A stretch of 64,000 bases of DNA from Ectocarpus siliculosus (GCA_000310025.1 FN649749.1:3256693-3320692); one strand, 5' to 3'. Shown: positions 32,596 to 44,729, counted from the stretch's first letter. Numbers and translations are program-made. Notes: generated by a model not told the origin, from the sequence alone.

Positions 32596-35500
32596 ATGGT
32601 GAAAATGGGGGTGCTCGCCGACACTCTGAAGACCATCTCCAACGCGGAGAAGCGCGGGAAGAGGCAGGTGCTGATCCGGCCATGCTCCAAGGTTGTGGTC
32701 AAGTTCCTGCAGGTTATGCAGAAGAACGGTGAGACACAACCGGCACGAACACGATCGGAGTACCAACCAACTGAACGCAGAGAGATGTGTCGCGGACTCG
32801 TTGTCCCAAAAATGTTTGTTCTCGTCCGCTCATCAGAACAAAATGGCAGTAGCAACAGACAGCGCAGAGATGTCGCGAAACGCTCTGCGTGGCGGGCAGT
32901 ATGTGCTCTCGTTCGCGTGTCAAGACAACGTTGCAGCAAGAACACCAACACACACCGCGCGGAGATGCGAATCGCGGAAGACGCCTTCGTTGCAACATGT
33001 GTTCGTCCTCTTGTCAACACAATATATCGCAATATCAATTACCACAAACAGCGTGGAGACGTTACGAAAGACTCCCCCGTGTCGAGGAAAATATCCCCTC
33101 TCTCTTGCCTAGTTCCACGGGAAGACAGCGACAAAACCAACGGATGTTTGTTGGTGATGACTGAAGGTCTGGCGTTTGTGCACAAGAGTTTTTTTATGGT
33201 TCGTTGGCCTCGTTATGCAGAGAACGGCGGGTCGCGGACACCAGGAGTTGTCTTCCTCGCGCGTTGCATTCTGCTGCAACAACGTTCACGTGCCATCCGA
33301 CCACGGCAGCCATTTTCTCAGAAGACGCACCATTCTGCTGCAAAAAAGTTCATGTGCCATCCAACCACGGCAGCCATTTTCTCAGAAAACGCACCAATCC
33401 CTCGCCACTCTATTTTGTACCAAGCCTTTAGGCGAAAATACGGCGCCAACACTCGAGTGTACTGAACGACACAGACAACGCCAACCATTCGAGTATTGAA
33501 TTCATTCCTGTCTGGTTTCAATCGATGGATACAAGTGCGGGCAAACGCACAAGTGTGCTATCGACTTTCAGGATCGATTGCTCCGCAACCAAGCGACAAG
33601 ATGGTGATACTTTCAAGGAAAGCTAGCTCTCGACAAGACGTGCCCCAAACTACCCTTTTTGGCTTCGGCAACCTGTTGGTTGTGGAGCAATCGATCCTCA
33701 AAATGGATCGCAAATTTTGGGGTCGCGCACACTTGTACGGTAACGCATCAAATTGGTTTTGCTGATCGATTGCTTAACGACCAAGAAACAAGAGGGTGCT
33801 ATCGAAATCCGACGGATACGTTCAAGGCAAGCTAGCTCTCGACTAGATGTGTCCAAAACCACCCTTTTGGGCTTTGGCAACCTGTGGGTTGCAGCAACGG
33901 AGTCTATGAAGTCGTACACCTGCATCCACACTTTGCTGGAAACGCGTCAAATAGGTTTTGGTCGCCATCGTAGACTCGTGATGTGCACAGCATCAAGTAC
34001 GGCGTGATGCCGGCATTACCTCCTCAGATTCCCAGCCTGTAGCTGTTGAAAGCTACCGGTGTTGACGCTAGCTCTCGGCCAGTGCTTCTTTCCTCCCGCC
34101 TGTCTGTGGCAGAGGTTAGCGGTGGCGAGCCCTGTTCACCATGCACTACACCACACAATCGCAAAATTCAAGACGCAGAGCAGCCGTGATTCCTTTAGTC
34201 GTGTCGACGGGATGTCTGTCTCCTTGAGGGACGGGCAGGCGTTTGGTTTACGAGGAAATTTCTCCGCGTTGGTCGGCCGCTGACCCCAAGTCAACAGCTG
34301 CTGCCTGCGTGAGTCCTAGCCCATAACGCGCTTACACGCCATCTATTCTGGTGGTAGATTTGTCTCTGTTCTGTGGCATACATTCGTGTATGCATCCAAC
34401 GGGGCCTTGCTGCGCTGGGCGTTTGGCCGTCGTGTCTATTGGTTTTAATGTTCGTCTTCGCTTGCATTCATCAATATTCTTGGTCGAGAAAGACATGCAA
34501 GCGGTCCTGTGGGCCCTTTCGACGCTCTGGGCATTGAACTGATGATGGATGTTTGGGGGCTGTGTCCGCGGACGAAGTGTTGATTTCTGGCCCAGCGGAC
34601 ATTTTATTTGTTCGCAATTCCGTCGTCCGCTTCAGGAGATGCAGACATGAAAGTATATGCACAGCTGATGTGGACCAAGGGTCCTATTAGAACAGGACAT
34701 CTAAATCGAAGGGTGTGGACCATACCCATATCCCCCCATTCGTATCATATCATATGTCGTGCATAAAGACCAACTTCCTCTCATGACTGCACACCTCAAC
34801 GCCTTGCTCACAGTAGTTTATGACGGTATTATTGTGGCATCGGTTATATGTAACGCATTGCTTGCGTTGTACCTGCCTTGAAATGTCGAAGAATCGTAAA
34901 ACCTTGCTTCTCAGACTCAACATCGTTGGGGACTGGACAATGGATGCTGCTCCCGCACCCAATCAAATGGTTTGCTGAACTTCCTCTTTTTTTTTTTCTT
35001 CGTTCCTTTTGTCTTGCCAGGCTACATCGGGGAGTTCGAGATCGTGGACGACCACCGCGCGGGGAAGATCGTTGTAGAGGTGAGAAGCTATGTACCACAC
35101 CAGTTTTTTTCCCAGCCTCAACCTGAAGATGCTACGCCAGCCTTGCCGAGGCTGTTGCTGCTGTTTCGGCAAGCAGTGGATGCGAGCCTCGCCGGGACTG
35201 TTAGTTTTGCCGCTCTTGAATCAAGGACCCTGGAAGTCGAGATTACTCGCGTGCTAGTATGCTCCCTGTTTACCGGCTTGTGTACTCCTCTGAAATTGGA
35301 GACTTTTGTTGATCTGCTGGCGGTGTGTGTGTTTTGCCCCAGCGGGTCGCACGTGCTGTTGTGCTGTGTCCATCAATTATCGATTGCGCGATATGTTTTG
35401 TGTTTTCCTTGCTGACCAGACGTGTCGTGATAGATGCCATGTCCTTCCGTGTTCTCGCGGCGAATAGCTCTGATAAATTCTCATCGGCTGATCGTGCGTG

Positions 35501-37680
35501 ATCTTTGACGGTATCTCCTGTTATTTCTGTCCGGCATTTGTTTTTGTAACGTATGTTTGTACAACGTTTGTGTTGTCAGCTGACCGGCCGTATCAACAAG
35601 TGCGGCGTCATCTCCCCCCGGTTCGATATGCCTCTCCAAGATGTCGAGAAGTGGGTAAACAACCTGCTTCCCGCACGTGGGGTGAGTGAGAGCGAGAGGA
35701 CGAGGGTCATTCTTCCTGTTTTTCTTAGCCGCTTGATTGAGTAACACACTCCTGGATGTATGGCAGTGGTGCCGGCTGTCGTAGGATCGTTTTCGCTGCT
35801 TGCAGAGAAGGGATAAGTGATGATGCTCCATAGAGATCTGACACCTCTTGTTTGAGGGTCAAAATGACCTCGTGAACGCAGCCTTACAATGAAACTGATA
35901 TCCCTTTGACACGCAGCCGAGTCGACTCATCCATACACTTTCACCCTCCTGAGGGAGTATACCCTGCAATTTGTAGGTGTAACGTATGACTCTCATCGCA
36001 GTTTGCGTTCTTGGATCCTTCGTTGGTATTTTTCCTCCCGAGAATGGAATCAAGTAGTTAGTTGTGTCCAAGTTTCTCCCTTGCAATATACGGTCAACTC
36101 TAGCCATTCCAGAGGTCATGTACAGATACATCGGCTTCCCACGTAGGCAGAAACCTGAGTTCTACAATCAATTCTTGCGTTGTTCAAGCGTAAACATGAA
36201 CGTTACAATATTCCGCGAAACCAGTTAAGTTCTGTTTGAAACCTGTTTATCAATTAAAGACAATAGCTGGGTTTTGGGGCGGAAGAAAAGTGGTGTGGGC
36301 TTGGGCGTAGGTGATGTCACACCTTGGACCGGTGTGGTTATCAATCGTCCTCGCCTATGGCTGGTGGTCCCTATTTCGGGTAATTGATGATGCTCCATAG
36401 AGATCTGACACCTCTTGTTTGAGGGTCAAAACGACCTCATGAACGCAGCCTTACCATGAAACTGATATCCGAGATGGAACCACAAGCTCTCTTTTTCACT
36501 CGACTTTTGTTGTTGACCTTTTTTTTTTTTGCTCGAATCTCCTGATCAAGACTTCTAAAGTACGCCCTTCTGACTAAGGACACATTGTCCTGAATTTGGC
36601 GTAGTGATGTGTTGGCTGAGAAAAGCTTATGTCGAGTTGTGGATAGCTGATGATGCTCCATAGAGATCTGACACCTCTTGTTTGAGGGTCAAAATGACCT
36701 CATGAACGCAGCCTTACAATGAAACTGATATCCACAACACCTTGTTATTTGAATTACACATAGTAGGTCTGGAACCTGACTGTGCGGGCGGCCATGTATG
36801 GCGCAGCCACGCAACCAGCATAGTTCCGAAAGACATTCGTGTGCAATGTTATTGTGTCTGTAACGTGATTAATGTAAAGTGGTGAGCTCCTGCAAAAGCA
36901 TCACCAATTGTTCGGTCGGAGTTTTTTTTTTTTCTGTGTTTTCTCGGACGGTTGAGATGGTCAGCCTTTCAGATACGCTAACTTCCGATAGCGGAACACC
37001 TCAAACGTCCGACAGCGGAACACCTCATCCTCGTTTGGTTCTTCTTGGCGTGTTTTTCTTACCTTCTTTGTCCGCCCCGTCTAGCTACGGTCCAGCGGGT
37101 GTATGGATGCGGACTAGGACACAGTTTCTTGGAAATTCCGGTGTAATGATGTTTTGTCGTGATAAAAAACGTGTATAGAGATCCTGCGGTATCGTGGATA
37201 AATGATGATGCTCCATAGAGATCTGACACCTCTTGTTTGAGGGTCAAAATGACCTCATGAACGCAGCCTTACAATTAAACTGATATCCACATCAAAGGTA
37301 CATGTTTGTCGCTCTATTTCTGATTTACAACGATGTCAAGATGTTTTTCGGTTACGTCGGAGTAGGCGCCAGCACTCACGCCAACCGATCGGACATTTCG
37401 TCTCACCCACCTTGTTTTCAGTAATAATGTTTTTCTGGTCTTGTTGGTGCAACCAGCAGTGAAATCGTTATTTTCCCCGTGGGTCACGTCAGCTTATATA
37501 CCTCAATTTTTAATTTTTATTCCTCTCCCGTTTTGACTTGTTTGGTCGTTTTTGTGTCCGTGCCGTTTCGAACGAAAACAGTTCGGACACATCGTCTTGA
37601 CGACCACGTTCGGCATCATGGACCACGAGGAGGCGCGCCGCAAGCACACCGGTGGCAAGATCCTCGGCTTCTTCTACTAA
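32596..37680 (+). CDS. RPS15A: 40S ribosomal protein S15a (uS8), four exons
   Basis: Exons 32596-32728, 35021-35079, 35580-35681 and 37582-37680 give 130 aa, the same length as human RPS15A. The protein starts [20 protein letters not shown], continues [11 protein letters not shown], then [20 protein letters not shown], then [16 protein letters not shown], and ends [22 protein letters not shown]. uS8 binds the central domain of 18S rRNA. The start was chosen at 32596 because MVKMGVLAD matches the universal N-terminus; an in-frame ATG six bases upstream precedes the CAG of a likely 3' splice site. All splice sites are GT-AG with matching phases. Intron 3 (35682-37581) carries four C/D snoRNA-like copies in the same orientation, so the pre-mRNA probably doubles as a snoRNA host transcript. 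Confidence 0.97.
32757..33110. repeat. Diverged minisatellite, about 88-bp unit, in RPS15A intron 1
   Basis: About four degenerate units, each with a GCAGAGA/GCGCGGAGATG-like core, then CTCGT..TGT and AACA-rich ends. Cores fall near 32780, 32868, 32958 and 33050. Reading through intron 1 from exon 1 gives a long open frame that is repetitive and not coding. Confidence 0.55.
33268..33395. repeat. 64-bp tandem duplication
   Basis: Units 33268-33331 and 33332-33395 share ATTCTGCTGCAA, GTGCCATCC and ACCACGGCAGCCATTTTCTC with about six differences. In RPS15A intron 1. Confidence 0.9.
33571..33960. repeat. About 200-bp tandem duplication in RPS15A intron 1
   Basis: Unit 1 from GATCGATTGCTCCGCAACCA and unit 2 from GATCGATTGCTTAACGACCA at 33766. 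Both continue with CAAGGMAAGCTAGCTCTCGAC and GGCTT(C/T)GGCAACCTGT. CGATTGCTCCGCAACCAA recurs at about 58350 in the EGF gene, so the unit belongs to a dispersed family. Confidence 0.75.
35808..35906 (+). ncRNA. C/D box snoRNA-like RNA, copy 1
   Basis: C box TGATGA at 35818-35823, D' box CTGA within AGATCTGACACC, D box CTGA at 35895-35898. Terminal stem AAGGGATA (35808-35815) pairs with TATCCCTT (35899-35906). In RPS15A intron 3, same strand as the host. Candidate guides lie before D' (GCTCCATAGAGAT) and before D (GCCTTACAATGAAA). The rRNA target is not identified. Confidence 0.82.
36375..36473 (+). ncRNA. C/D box snoRNA-like RNA, copy 2
   Basis: C box 36385-36390, D box 36462-36465. Terminal stem TTCGGGTA (36375-36382) with TATCCGAG (36466-36473), allowing G-U pairs. 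The body is near-identical to copy 1, with changes in AAAACGACC and in CCTTACCATG; the latter changes one base of the D guide. Confidence 0.8.
36636..36738 (+). ncRNA. C/D box snoRNA-like RNA, copy 3
   Basis: C box 36648-36653, D box 36725-36728. Terminal stem GTTGTGGATA (36636-36645) pairs perfectly over 10 bp with TATCCACAAC (36729-36738). Body identical to copy 1 apart from CTCATG for CTCGTG. Confidence 0.85.
37194..37290 (+). ncRNA. C/D box snoRNA-like RNA, copy 4
   Basis: C box 37203-37208, D box 37280-37283. Terminal stem GTGGATA (37194-37200) pairs with TATCCAC (37284-37290). One change next to the D box (AATTAAAC for AATGAAAC). It ends 291 bases before the last RPS15A exon. Confidence 0.82.
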
Positions 37681-40028
37681 CAACCTGTTCGCCGTAAATT
37701 CCAGGGCAGCGGGGGGCGTGACCGCTACGGGCGGGAAATCACTGCTGCTGGCCTCAGGATCGATCGCGTGTAACTTTTGGAACGAGATTGTTTCATTTTG
37801 CATCCGTTTGCCGTTTTTAGCCTCTGTTTTTCTTTAGCTGATGGGAAGGCAGTGCGTTTTTAAGGAACGGCGGCGGCGGTTGGTTTTTGAGCGCCACTGT
37901 TGTTGCGACGACCGTGCGGGGGAAAGGGAGGCTTCTAACCACCAGCGTGTGGACCGGAGAAAATAAAAAATGAAAATAAAAAATTACAAACACTGGTCCA
38001 TGTCATACACCACCCGCATGTACCATACTTGTAGAAGGTGGCTGGCGTGATTGTGCCACTTACCCGGCGAAGCATCAGAATATCCTCGCTCAAATGAGCG
38101 TCGTGCGGAATGCGGTGCGGCACCACGGTACACAGAACAGCAGTTGGGACCTGCTGAGTGCTTTTGTTGCAGTCTTGGAAGCACTGGAAGCGCATATGGT
38201 GTGTGAGGTGTTGTTCCAGTTTCCGACCCCCTGATCCTACTCTTTGACATTTTACCAAAGAAGGGGAGGGCTGTTCTGTCGGGTGGACGAGGACGATAAA
38301 ACGCGCTCTCGGACAGCGGGCCGTCTGCGTCTCAAAATTTGCTCCAGTTCTCATCTGGCAGTACTTGCTGCAAATCCTCCATCATGGCACCACCCTTCTA
38401 TCGGTTTGCTGAACCGTGGGCATCCAAACAAGACTGAAACATGAAAATAGGTTCGTCGAAAACTGTATGTGCTGGTGCGAGTTTCTTCTGTTTCGGCAAA
38501 AGCATCTTGCCTTAATTTTTGTGGTCTTGGGACAAAGGTACGGTCTTGTTGTAGTTTGTGTCTTCGGTCATTTTCCCGTCGGCAATGACGGCAAACAGCA
38601 AGTAGTGTGAAGATGAACGTGCGTAACGGGACAACTCTATTTAGAGCATGTAGGCAGAGGCCACGTCCAGGCCGCGTCCAGGCCTCTCCAACGAGAGGAC
38701 ACAGTACAGGAGGAATGATTCCAAATAAGCTGTTCGCTGCCTTTACCTGCCGTGGATCACCTCGACGGTCCGCCGTTCGTCTTGCACTGCCGCCGCCGCT
38801 GTCACTTCAAAACAGAACGGGGCTATAATGTTGGGTGCAATATTCCGGTACTCTCGTCTTGGATATGGCGGAGAATGCCGACGAACCATTGCGTCCAAGA
38901 AAGTAAAGACACGACAAACCAGATCACGATTGATTGCTATCATCATCGCTCAATGAAAAGAACGGGGAAGAGACCATGCCTGCCTTCGGTCAGAGTGAGG
39001 TCCGTGGAGGCATGTGTACAACCAAGCATGGTGTTTCTCCACAGAGAACGTCGTCGTTGGTTTGTCTCTCGCGCGACGGAGGCGTTGTTGTTTTTTCGCC
39101 TCAACACCAACAACAGCAATAAATAGAAGGAAAATGATCGGGACCCATGTATCGAGGCACTAGTGATCGATCGTGTTCGAGCGTCGCCGGGCGTTTCTCT
39201 GATTGATCGAGATAGCGTCAAAGAGCTCATCCCAATCAAAGACGAGATATACAGCTGTCTCAATACGCGGTCTCGCATGACTTCATGTGTCCCCCCCATG
39301 TTTTCTCGCTAAAAACGAGATGCAACAGGACATCCGAGAGGGACGTCTGGGTCGTTGATTTTTCCGTACATCTTAAAAGTCACCAAATAAATGCGGACAC
39401 ATTCATCTACCATGATCCAATGTGACCAGTAGGCTTGTCCCTCGCAACACAACCAAAGACAGCCTACACTACAGCCACCCATACGCAATATGCGCACGAA
39501 AGTATTGCCCGACATCACGTAAACACTCATCATAAGTGTTCTAAATTACAAGCACGACCCCTTCGAGAAGACAGCCCGCACCTTCACCACAGTTGTCTGC
39601 CAAGGCAGAGAAACTCACAAGAATTCAGAAAGTCATGCCCTCTCTTCATACAGAGAGCCAACCTCATTGTAGTATATGGTACAACATCAAAATCACCACA
39701 CCTCCAACACGTAAAAAAAAAACGGACACACGTGTATAACATCACATCGACCGCCCACAAATGAGCAACCGGCATCTACCGTTCAAAATCGATCGGTCTC
39801 GGATGATCCTTCTTGCAGCACTACAAGTACAGCAGCGCCAACACATTTTCACCCGTGCTCTCTAACCTCATGCTTGCTAGAGAAGCAAACGAGAGCCGAG
39901 GTAATAAAAACATGTCTCAACAACGTCTTTGCTTTCCCAAAAGGAAACGTCTGTGTTCAAAAAATCGTGCTTTCCCGGAAGGAAAAGTCAACATGTTCAA
40001 ACAACGATGATCATGCTGATGTGACTTC
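37681..40028. other. Intergenic between convergent genes, no supported gene
   Basis: RPS15A and the dehydrogenase converge here, so both 3' UTRs should lie within. A minus-strand stretch at 37935-38354 has some protein-like composition (HDAHLSEDILMLRRVSG) but no recognised family and no splice support. Confidence 0.4.
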
Positions 40029-42619
40029 TTAGGAGGTCATGAGGGCGTCGGGGGACACCCAGTTGGGGCTCTCGTCGAGCTCCACCCGCATGTTCTTGGC
40101 CTTAGCGCTCGAGATCCACTCGTTGATCTTGCCGGTGCCCGACAGGAACTCCCTGAACACGGAGCCCTCTGGCGCGAGGCTGGTGAGCTCCGGTACATCC
40201 TTGGGCAGGCACACGCCGCCGTACGGCGCGCCCACGCGGAGGCCGTACTTGCGGCTGAGGAAGCACTCTGCCGTGGAGGACACCAGGTAGAGCACCTTCT
40301 GGGCGTCGATCGAGGGGTCGAGCTCGTGGGCGAGGCCGTAGATGCAGTTGGCGAAGGAGATCTTGAGCCCGTTCGCGTAGCTGTAGCACGTTAAGGACGA
40401 CGGGATGCAACGGGGAACAGGGGAGCAGGGTCAGTATCGTCATCATTGCGGCGCCGGTTCATGTATCGGATCGAGTGCTGGATGGAGGACAAATCACCGC
40501 CGCAGTTATTTCTTACCAATCAGCGAACTGCGTGCCACAAAACATAGGGTTAGGGTTAGGGTTAGGTACATAACTTTACAGGGGACAGAGTCAATCATGA
40601 CAATACAAAAACAGAGGGGGCTCAACACCTCGGGTCATAAACATGGTGGCAACGGGGGCAAGGTCACATTTTTCGTTGGCTGCAACGCACGGTCGGACCT
40701 ATCACCCATGGGGGCCATGGTTGGTTCTCCAAATGATTGGGGGGTGTGTTTGTTGACCGAATGCCAACAAGAGTAATAGTAAATATATCGTTCATGTTGC
40801 GTCCCCAAAACACTAGAAATAAAAAATATCCCAAACGAAAAACAAACCACACCCAACTAACAACTATTGTGTCCCTTAAACAATATACCCAAGACAAACA
40901 CACCCAACCCTTTATCAATAAATTACATCTTGTATTGAATGCATGCATTTGCACGTGCACACACTACCTCCCCCAATTTTCATTTGAGGTGTTCGGGGAA
41001 GCAGGGGGAAAATGGCGGAATTTTTGCACAGCGTATTACTGTAGTAATGTATGCGTACGGCTACAACATGGCATCATCAATGGTTGGCGTAAACACACAT
41101 TTATTAATAGATAAAAAAAACAATCATTGGCGGTTGCTCTCACTTGTGCACGAGCTTCATGAATTCGGCCTCCGCGATGTTGAGCACGGTGAGCTTGGAC
41201 TCGTCGCGGCCGACGAACTCGAGGAACGCGTTGGTCATGCGGGCCCTCACGTCCTCCTCTCCGGGCATGTACCCGAACACCACCTGCCATGGCGCCCGGG
41301 CGTCCTCCTCGCAAGAGACGGCGCGGAGGAACTCCGGCTGGAAGGCTACGTGGAACGGCTTGTCGGTCTTTTCCTTGACGGCCGCCATCCACTTCTTGGT
41401 CATGCCGGGGGGCACGCTGTTGTGTTGAGAACGCGTAGTATGACAGCGCGGAAGTGAGGGCGGCATAGCAAGCGAGTTACGGAGATGATGGTTATTGATG
41501 GAGGAGGAAGATGCACGATACTCCGATGCGATGAGTAGATGTGATGCATAGTCTTGCATACGTGTTATTAGTTATTAACAAGACACGTCTAGCTCGAAGG
41601 TGTATCAAACGATGAACAGGTATGCTGCAACCTTTGGAGTTGGCCGACCTCGAGACCTGAGAGGGGCTGGCATGACATCAAACCGGGAATTGTTCCATCC
41701 ACTCGTTTTCGGGATAATTACGTGCTGGTATGCTACATACGTTCTTTTAAGAAGAACCGCAGCGATGGAACAATTCGACAATCGGCGCAAGGATACCAGG
41801 ACACGACAGCCGCGTTTGATCATGCCACAGGCGCGGGCAAGCAAGGCTCCTTGCCGCTAGCCATCCCGAGCCGCGAGTTAATGCTGCCAGCTGCATGAGT
41901 CGGACACATCAACCGCTCTACCGCTCAACACGGGATATCAACCAGATGCAGATTAGATGTGGGTCTGCACGTCTGTACAGCCTACACGAACAATCGACAC
42001 ACACACGATGTACAAGCATCTCTACTCGAACCTGTATGCATCAGGGGGGCTACAGCAGACAACCCGATGCGAGAGATATTGTTGGCAGTGCAAGACAGGA
42101 GATATACCGGAGGCAGTAATCCTTCTTACAGCAGTAGTCTGCTGCTGTACCTTCGGCCACAAGCACGCGCAACAAGAGCGATGATGTGACAGAAATAAAC
42201 CGAAAGCTCTGATTTGATGACTACATACAGCAGTAGATCTACACTCACGTGGATCGGATCACGAAGATGGGCGCGATGCCGGTGGACTGCTCGATGAGCT
42301 TGACCACCAGGGGGACGGTCGACCAGACGTACTTCATGTCGAGGCGCTGGGTCTCCTTGATGAGCGGGGTGGGCACCGACAGGAGGACGATCTCGGGGTT
42401 AAGGTCGTTGGGGCAGTTGTCCGGGTGGCAGCAGGGGATGCCGGCGGCGTTCATCTTCTCGATGATGGCCGGCACGACATCGAAGCCGCGCACCTCGAAG
42501 CCGTGGTGCTTGTATGCCTTGGCGTAGGCGCCGCCCACGACGCCGCAGCCGACCTGGATGATGGATTCCTTCTTGCCGGAAGCGGCAGACCTGGAAGCAG
42601 CGGTGGCAAGAGAGCTCAT
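40029..42619 (-). CDS. GMD: GDP-mannose / UDP-glucose dehydrogenase family enzyme, three exons, short form
   Basis: Minus-strand exons 42619-42249, 41416-41144 and 40380-40029 join in phase 2 to 331 aa. Residues 20-47 are a Rossmann dinucleotide site (IIQVGCGVVGGAYAKA, G24/G26/G29, Asp47 ending the second strand). RSTVPPG at 122-128 and FQPEFLRA are conserved family motifs. NYANGLKISFANC (from 215) supplies the conserved Lys and Asn. GGVCLPKD holds the likely catalytic Cys272, close to Cys268 of Pseudomonas AlgD. The enzyme oxidises C6 of a nucleotide sugar with two NAD+. In brown algae GDP-mannuronate made this way is the precursor of alginate. It is about 100 residues shorter than AlgD (436 aa): only about 59 residues follow the Cys, so the second nucleotide-sugar-binding domain is largely missing. 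GMD rather than UGD is inferred from lineage. Confidence 0.88.
40547..40567 (+). repeat. Interstitial telomere-type repeat (TTAGGG)3
   Basis: TAGGGTTAGGGTTAGGGTTAG inside the second intron of the dehydrogenase gene. Related degenerate strings (AGGGTTAGGGATAGGG) occur in repeat D at 45073-45197 and 52940-53055. Confidence 0.85.
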
Positions 42620-44729
42620 ATTTTCTTGGGATGGAGGGAGAAAGAAGGTTGTTTCCGGAAGAGGGGGAGAAGAGAAGACTGTTGTCGTATGACGACTTGG
42701 AGCTGGGAGTAGTGGTAGCTTGTCTTGTGGAGACGTGGAGGAGTAGGGAGTTGCTTGTCTTGTGAGGACTTGATGGGGTAGCTTGTGATTGTGGCAAGGG
42801 TGGGGCAGGTGGCGGGCGGGGGAGGGGCGATCTCGTCTCCTCCATCTAATGCGGCGTAATTAGCGCTGACCAATCAGTTTAAATGTACTCGGAAAAAAGA
42901 ATCGTTCACCTATAGAACTGTCGAATCAGATTCCGAAAAACATCTGTATTTAATCCTCTTCCGGTTTATTCGCATATCGCTCATCTCAGCCGGCCAGCTG
43001 CTGTGAGTGATCCCGGTGATTAGAACATAAATAGGTATTACCCTTGAAAAGAAGCAGAGGATGAGAGAGTCGAGAGTCGAGAGGAGGACGGACAGAACAG
43101 TTGTTTTCCAGAATACACGTCATTCATCAACCGAGATATCACATGGATGGTGGATGGATGGTCAAACATTCGGCGGAAGGTAAACCAGCAGGAGAGAAAG
43201 AGAATTCCACGACCGCTCCGAATAGACGTGTTCGGAATATCTTACGATGACCCTACATAGTATATGTGTCGTGACGTCGTGACGCCGTTCGCCGGAATCG
43301 GATAATTGTAGTATGACTATGAATTGTTGATGATGCACTTATTATTTGAGATCCCGGTGCAGCGAACTTTCACCCAACACATGTTTTTTCTCATCTATGC
43401 ACGCATCATTTATTCGTTTATTTGCATGTTGTTACTAGAGGTGTAAGATACAACGACGAACGTCCTCCTCGGGCTCGTCCTCTGCGTTCAAATAGATTCG
43501 GAAAGTCTAGTTGCAAGAGGCGTCTCTCATCCTGCTGGTACTGCCACACATAGATGTCAACAACACACTTCTACCATCAATATGTACGTTCACGTCATGT
43601 AACGACGAACCGCTGTGTTTACAGGATGAGCACTTGCAATCATGAATGCATCTCGTGTGGCGTTTAACAGTTTTAACTGTAGACTGCGTCGCTTCCGCTT
43701 GTCACCTTTGTGCCTTCATTTCCCGAAGAACATTAGCCTGCTGTTTGTTGTCCATCGACCACGCGACGTTGATTGCCTCGCACGAAGACAGCCCGTATAT
43801 GTTATCTTGAAGCTCAGACTTCCGACGAATGGTATGTTGTTTGCATGTAGGAAACATGGCACATAACATACCCGTTCCTGACCATTCTCAGAGGAGATGT
43901 ATTCACGGTATCGTTGCACTCAGGATTGAGGTGTTTTCTGCATCTCCACAGAACCCGAAAGCTCTCAGCGAAGTTTGCGCGCTTGTTCCATCCTGCCATG
44001 GCTATAGTGAGCACAGTCCATGACTCCCTCAGGCATTGGGGCCAGCAGAGCGGCAAGATTCCTCGACGGCCATGCCCAACTCCTAGCAATGTATCGAGGA
44101 GATGGAATGGCAGAACCTGAAACTTCCTCACGTCCAGGGCCTAACACACGCTCACGTTTCAAGCCAAGCAACACCCAACGGCGATGCTTGCCGAACACAA
44201 CAGCCAACAACACGCACTCCTGCCGAGGGGGCAATGCGCCATGCACGATCGATCCCTTCGTAAGTCGGCCGTGTTTTCGCAACCCAGGTATCAAAGTTTT
44301 GTCACGATATCAACACGCCACCATATACAAACCCAGCAGCCTGCCACTGCTGCTGCTGCACTTCAAGAGGTCTCGTAAGCTAAAATCCGCGAAAAAAAGC
44401 CACGCCACCCATACTCATTGATCAATGAAAGAGTCTTGACAAAACAACGCCTGAAAACATCATACGCCAAGCTCCGAACATAAACATATACTGAAGTAGT
44501 CCACAGCAATAAAATCGGCAGAAGTTGGATGGCGATGTACCCGCCGCGTTACTCGTCAGTCTTGGCTGTGCTCCACACGAATCACGGTAGCCGGATCGAT
44601 CCCTTCCAGCAAGAAACAATCCTGAGCGGCGTTAGCGCCAAGAAAGAAAGCATGCAACGAAAACACGTCAGGGAGGTGTTGTTCCTTCATTCTTCGCTTC
44701 CTTCAAGACCCACATCAGAAGGGACTACC

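Noticed and set aside
32266-33465. 399-aa open frame on the plus strand
   Set aside because: Only 32596-32728 is coding (RPS15A exon 1). The rest is upstream sequence and a repetitive part of intron 1 that happens to stay open.
35808-37290. The four 85-bp copies as a CRISPR-like array
   Set aside because: Spacing is irregular (about 260-570 bp), the genome is eukaryotic, and the C/D boxes with terminal stems explain the conservation.
38645-38700. GGCCACGTCCAGGCCGCGTCCAGGCCTC as an inverted or tandem repeat
   Set aside because: Very short (11-bp direct repeat) and of no clear significance.
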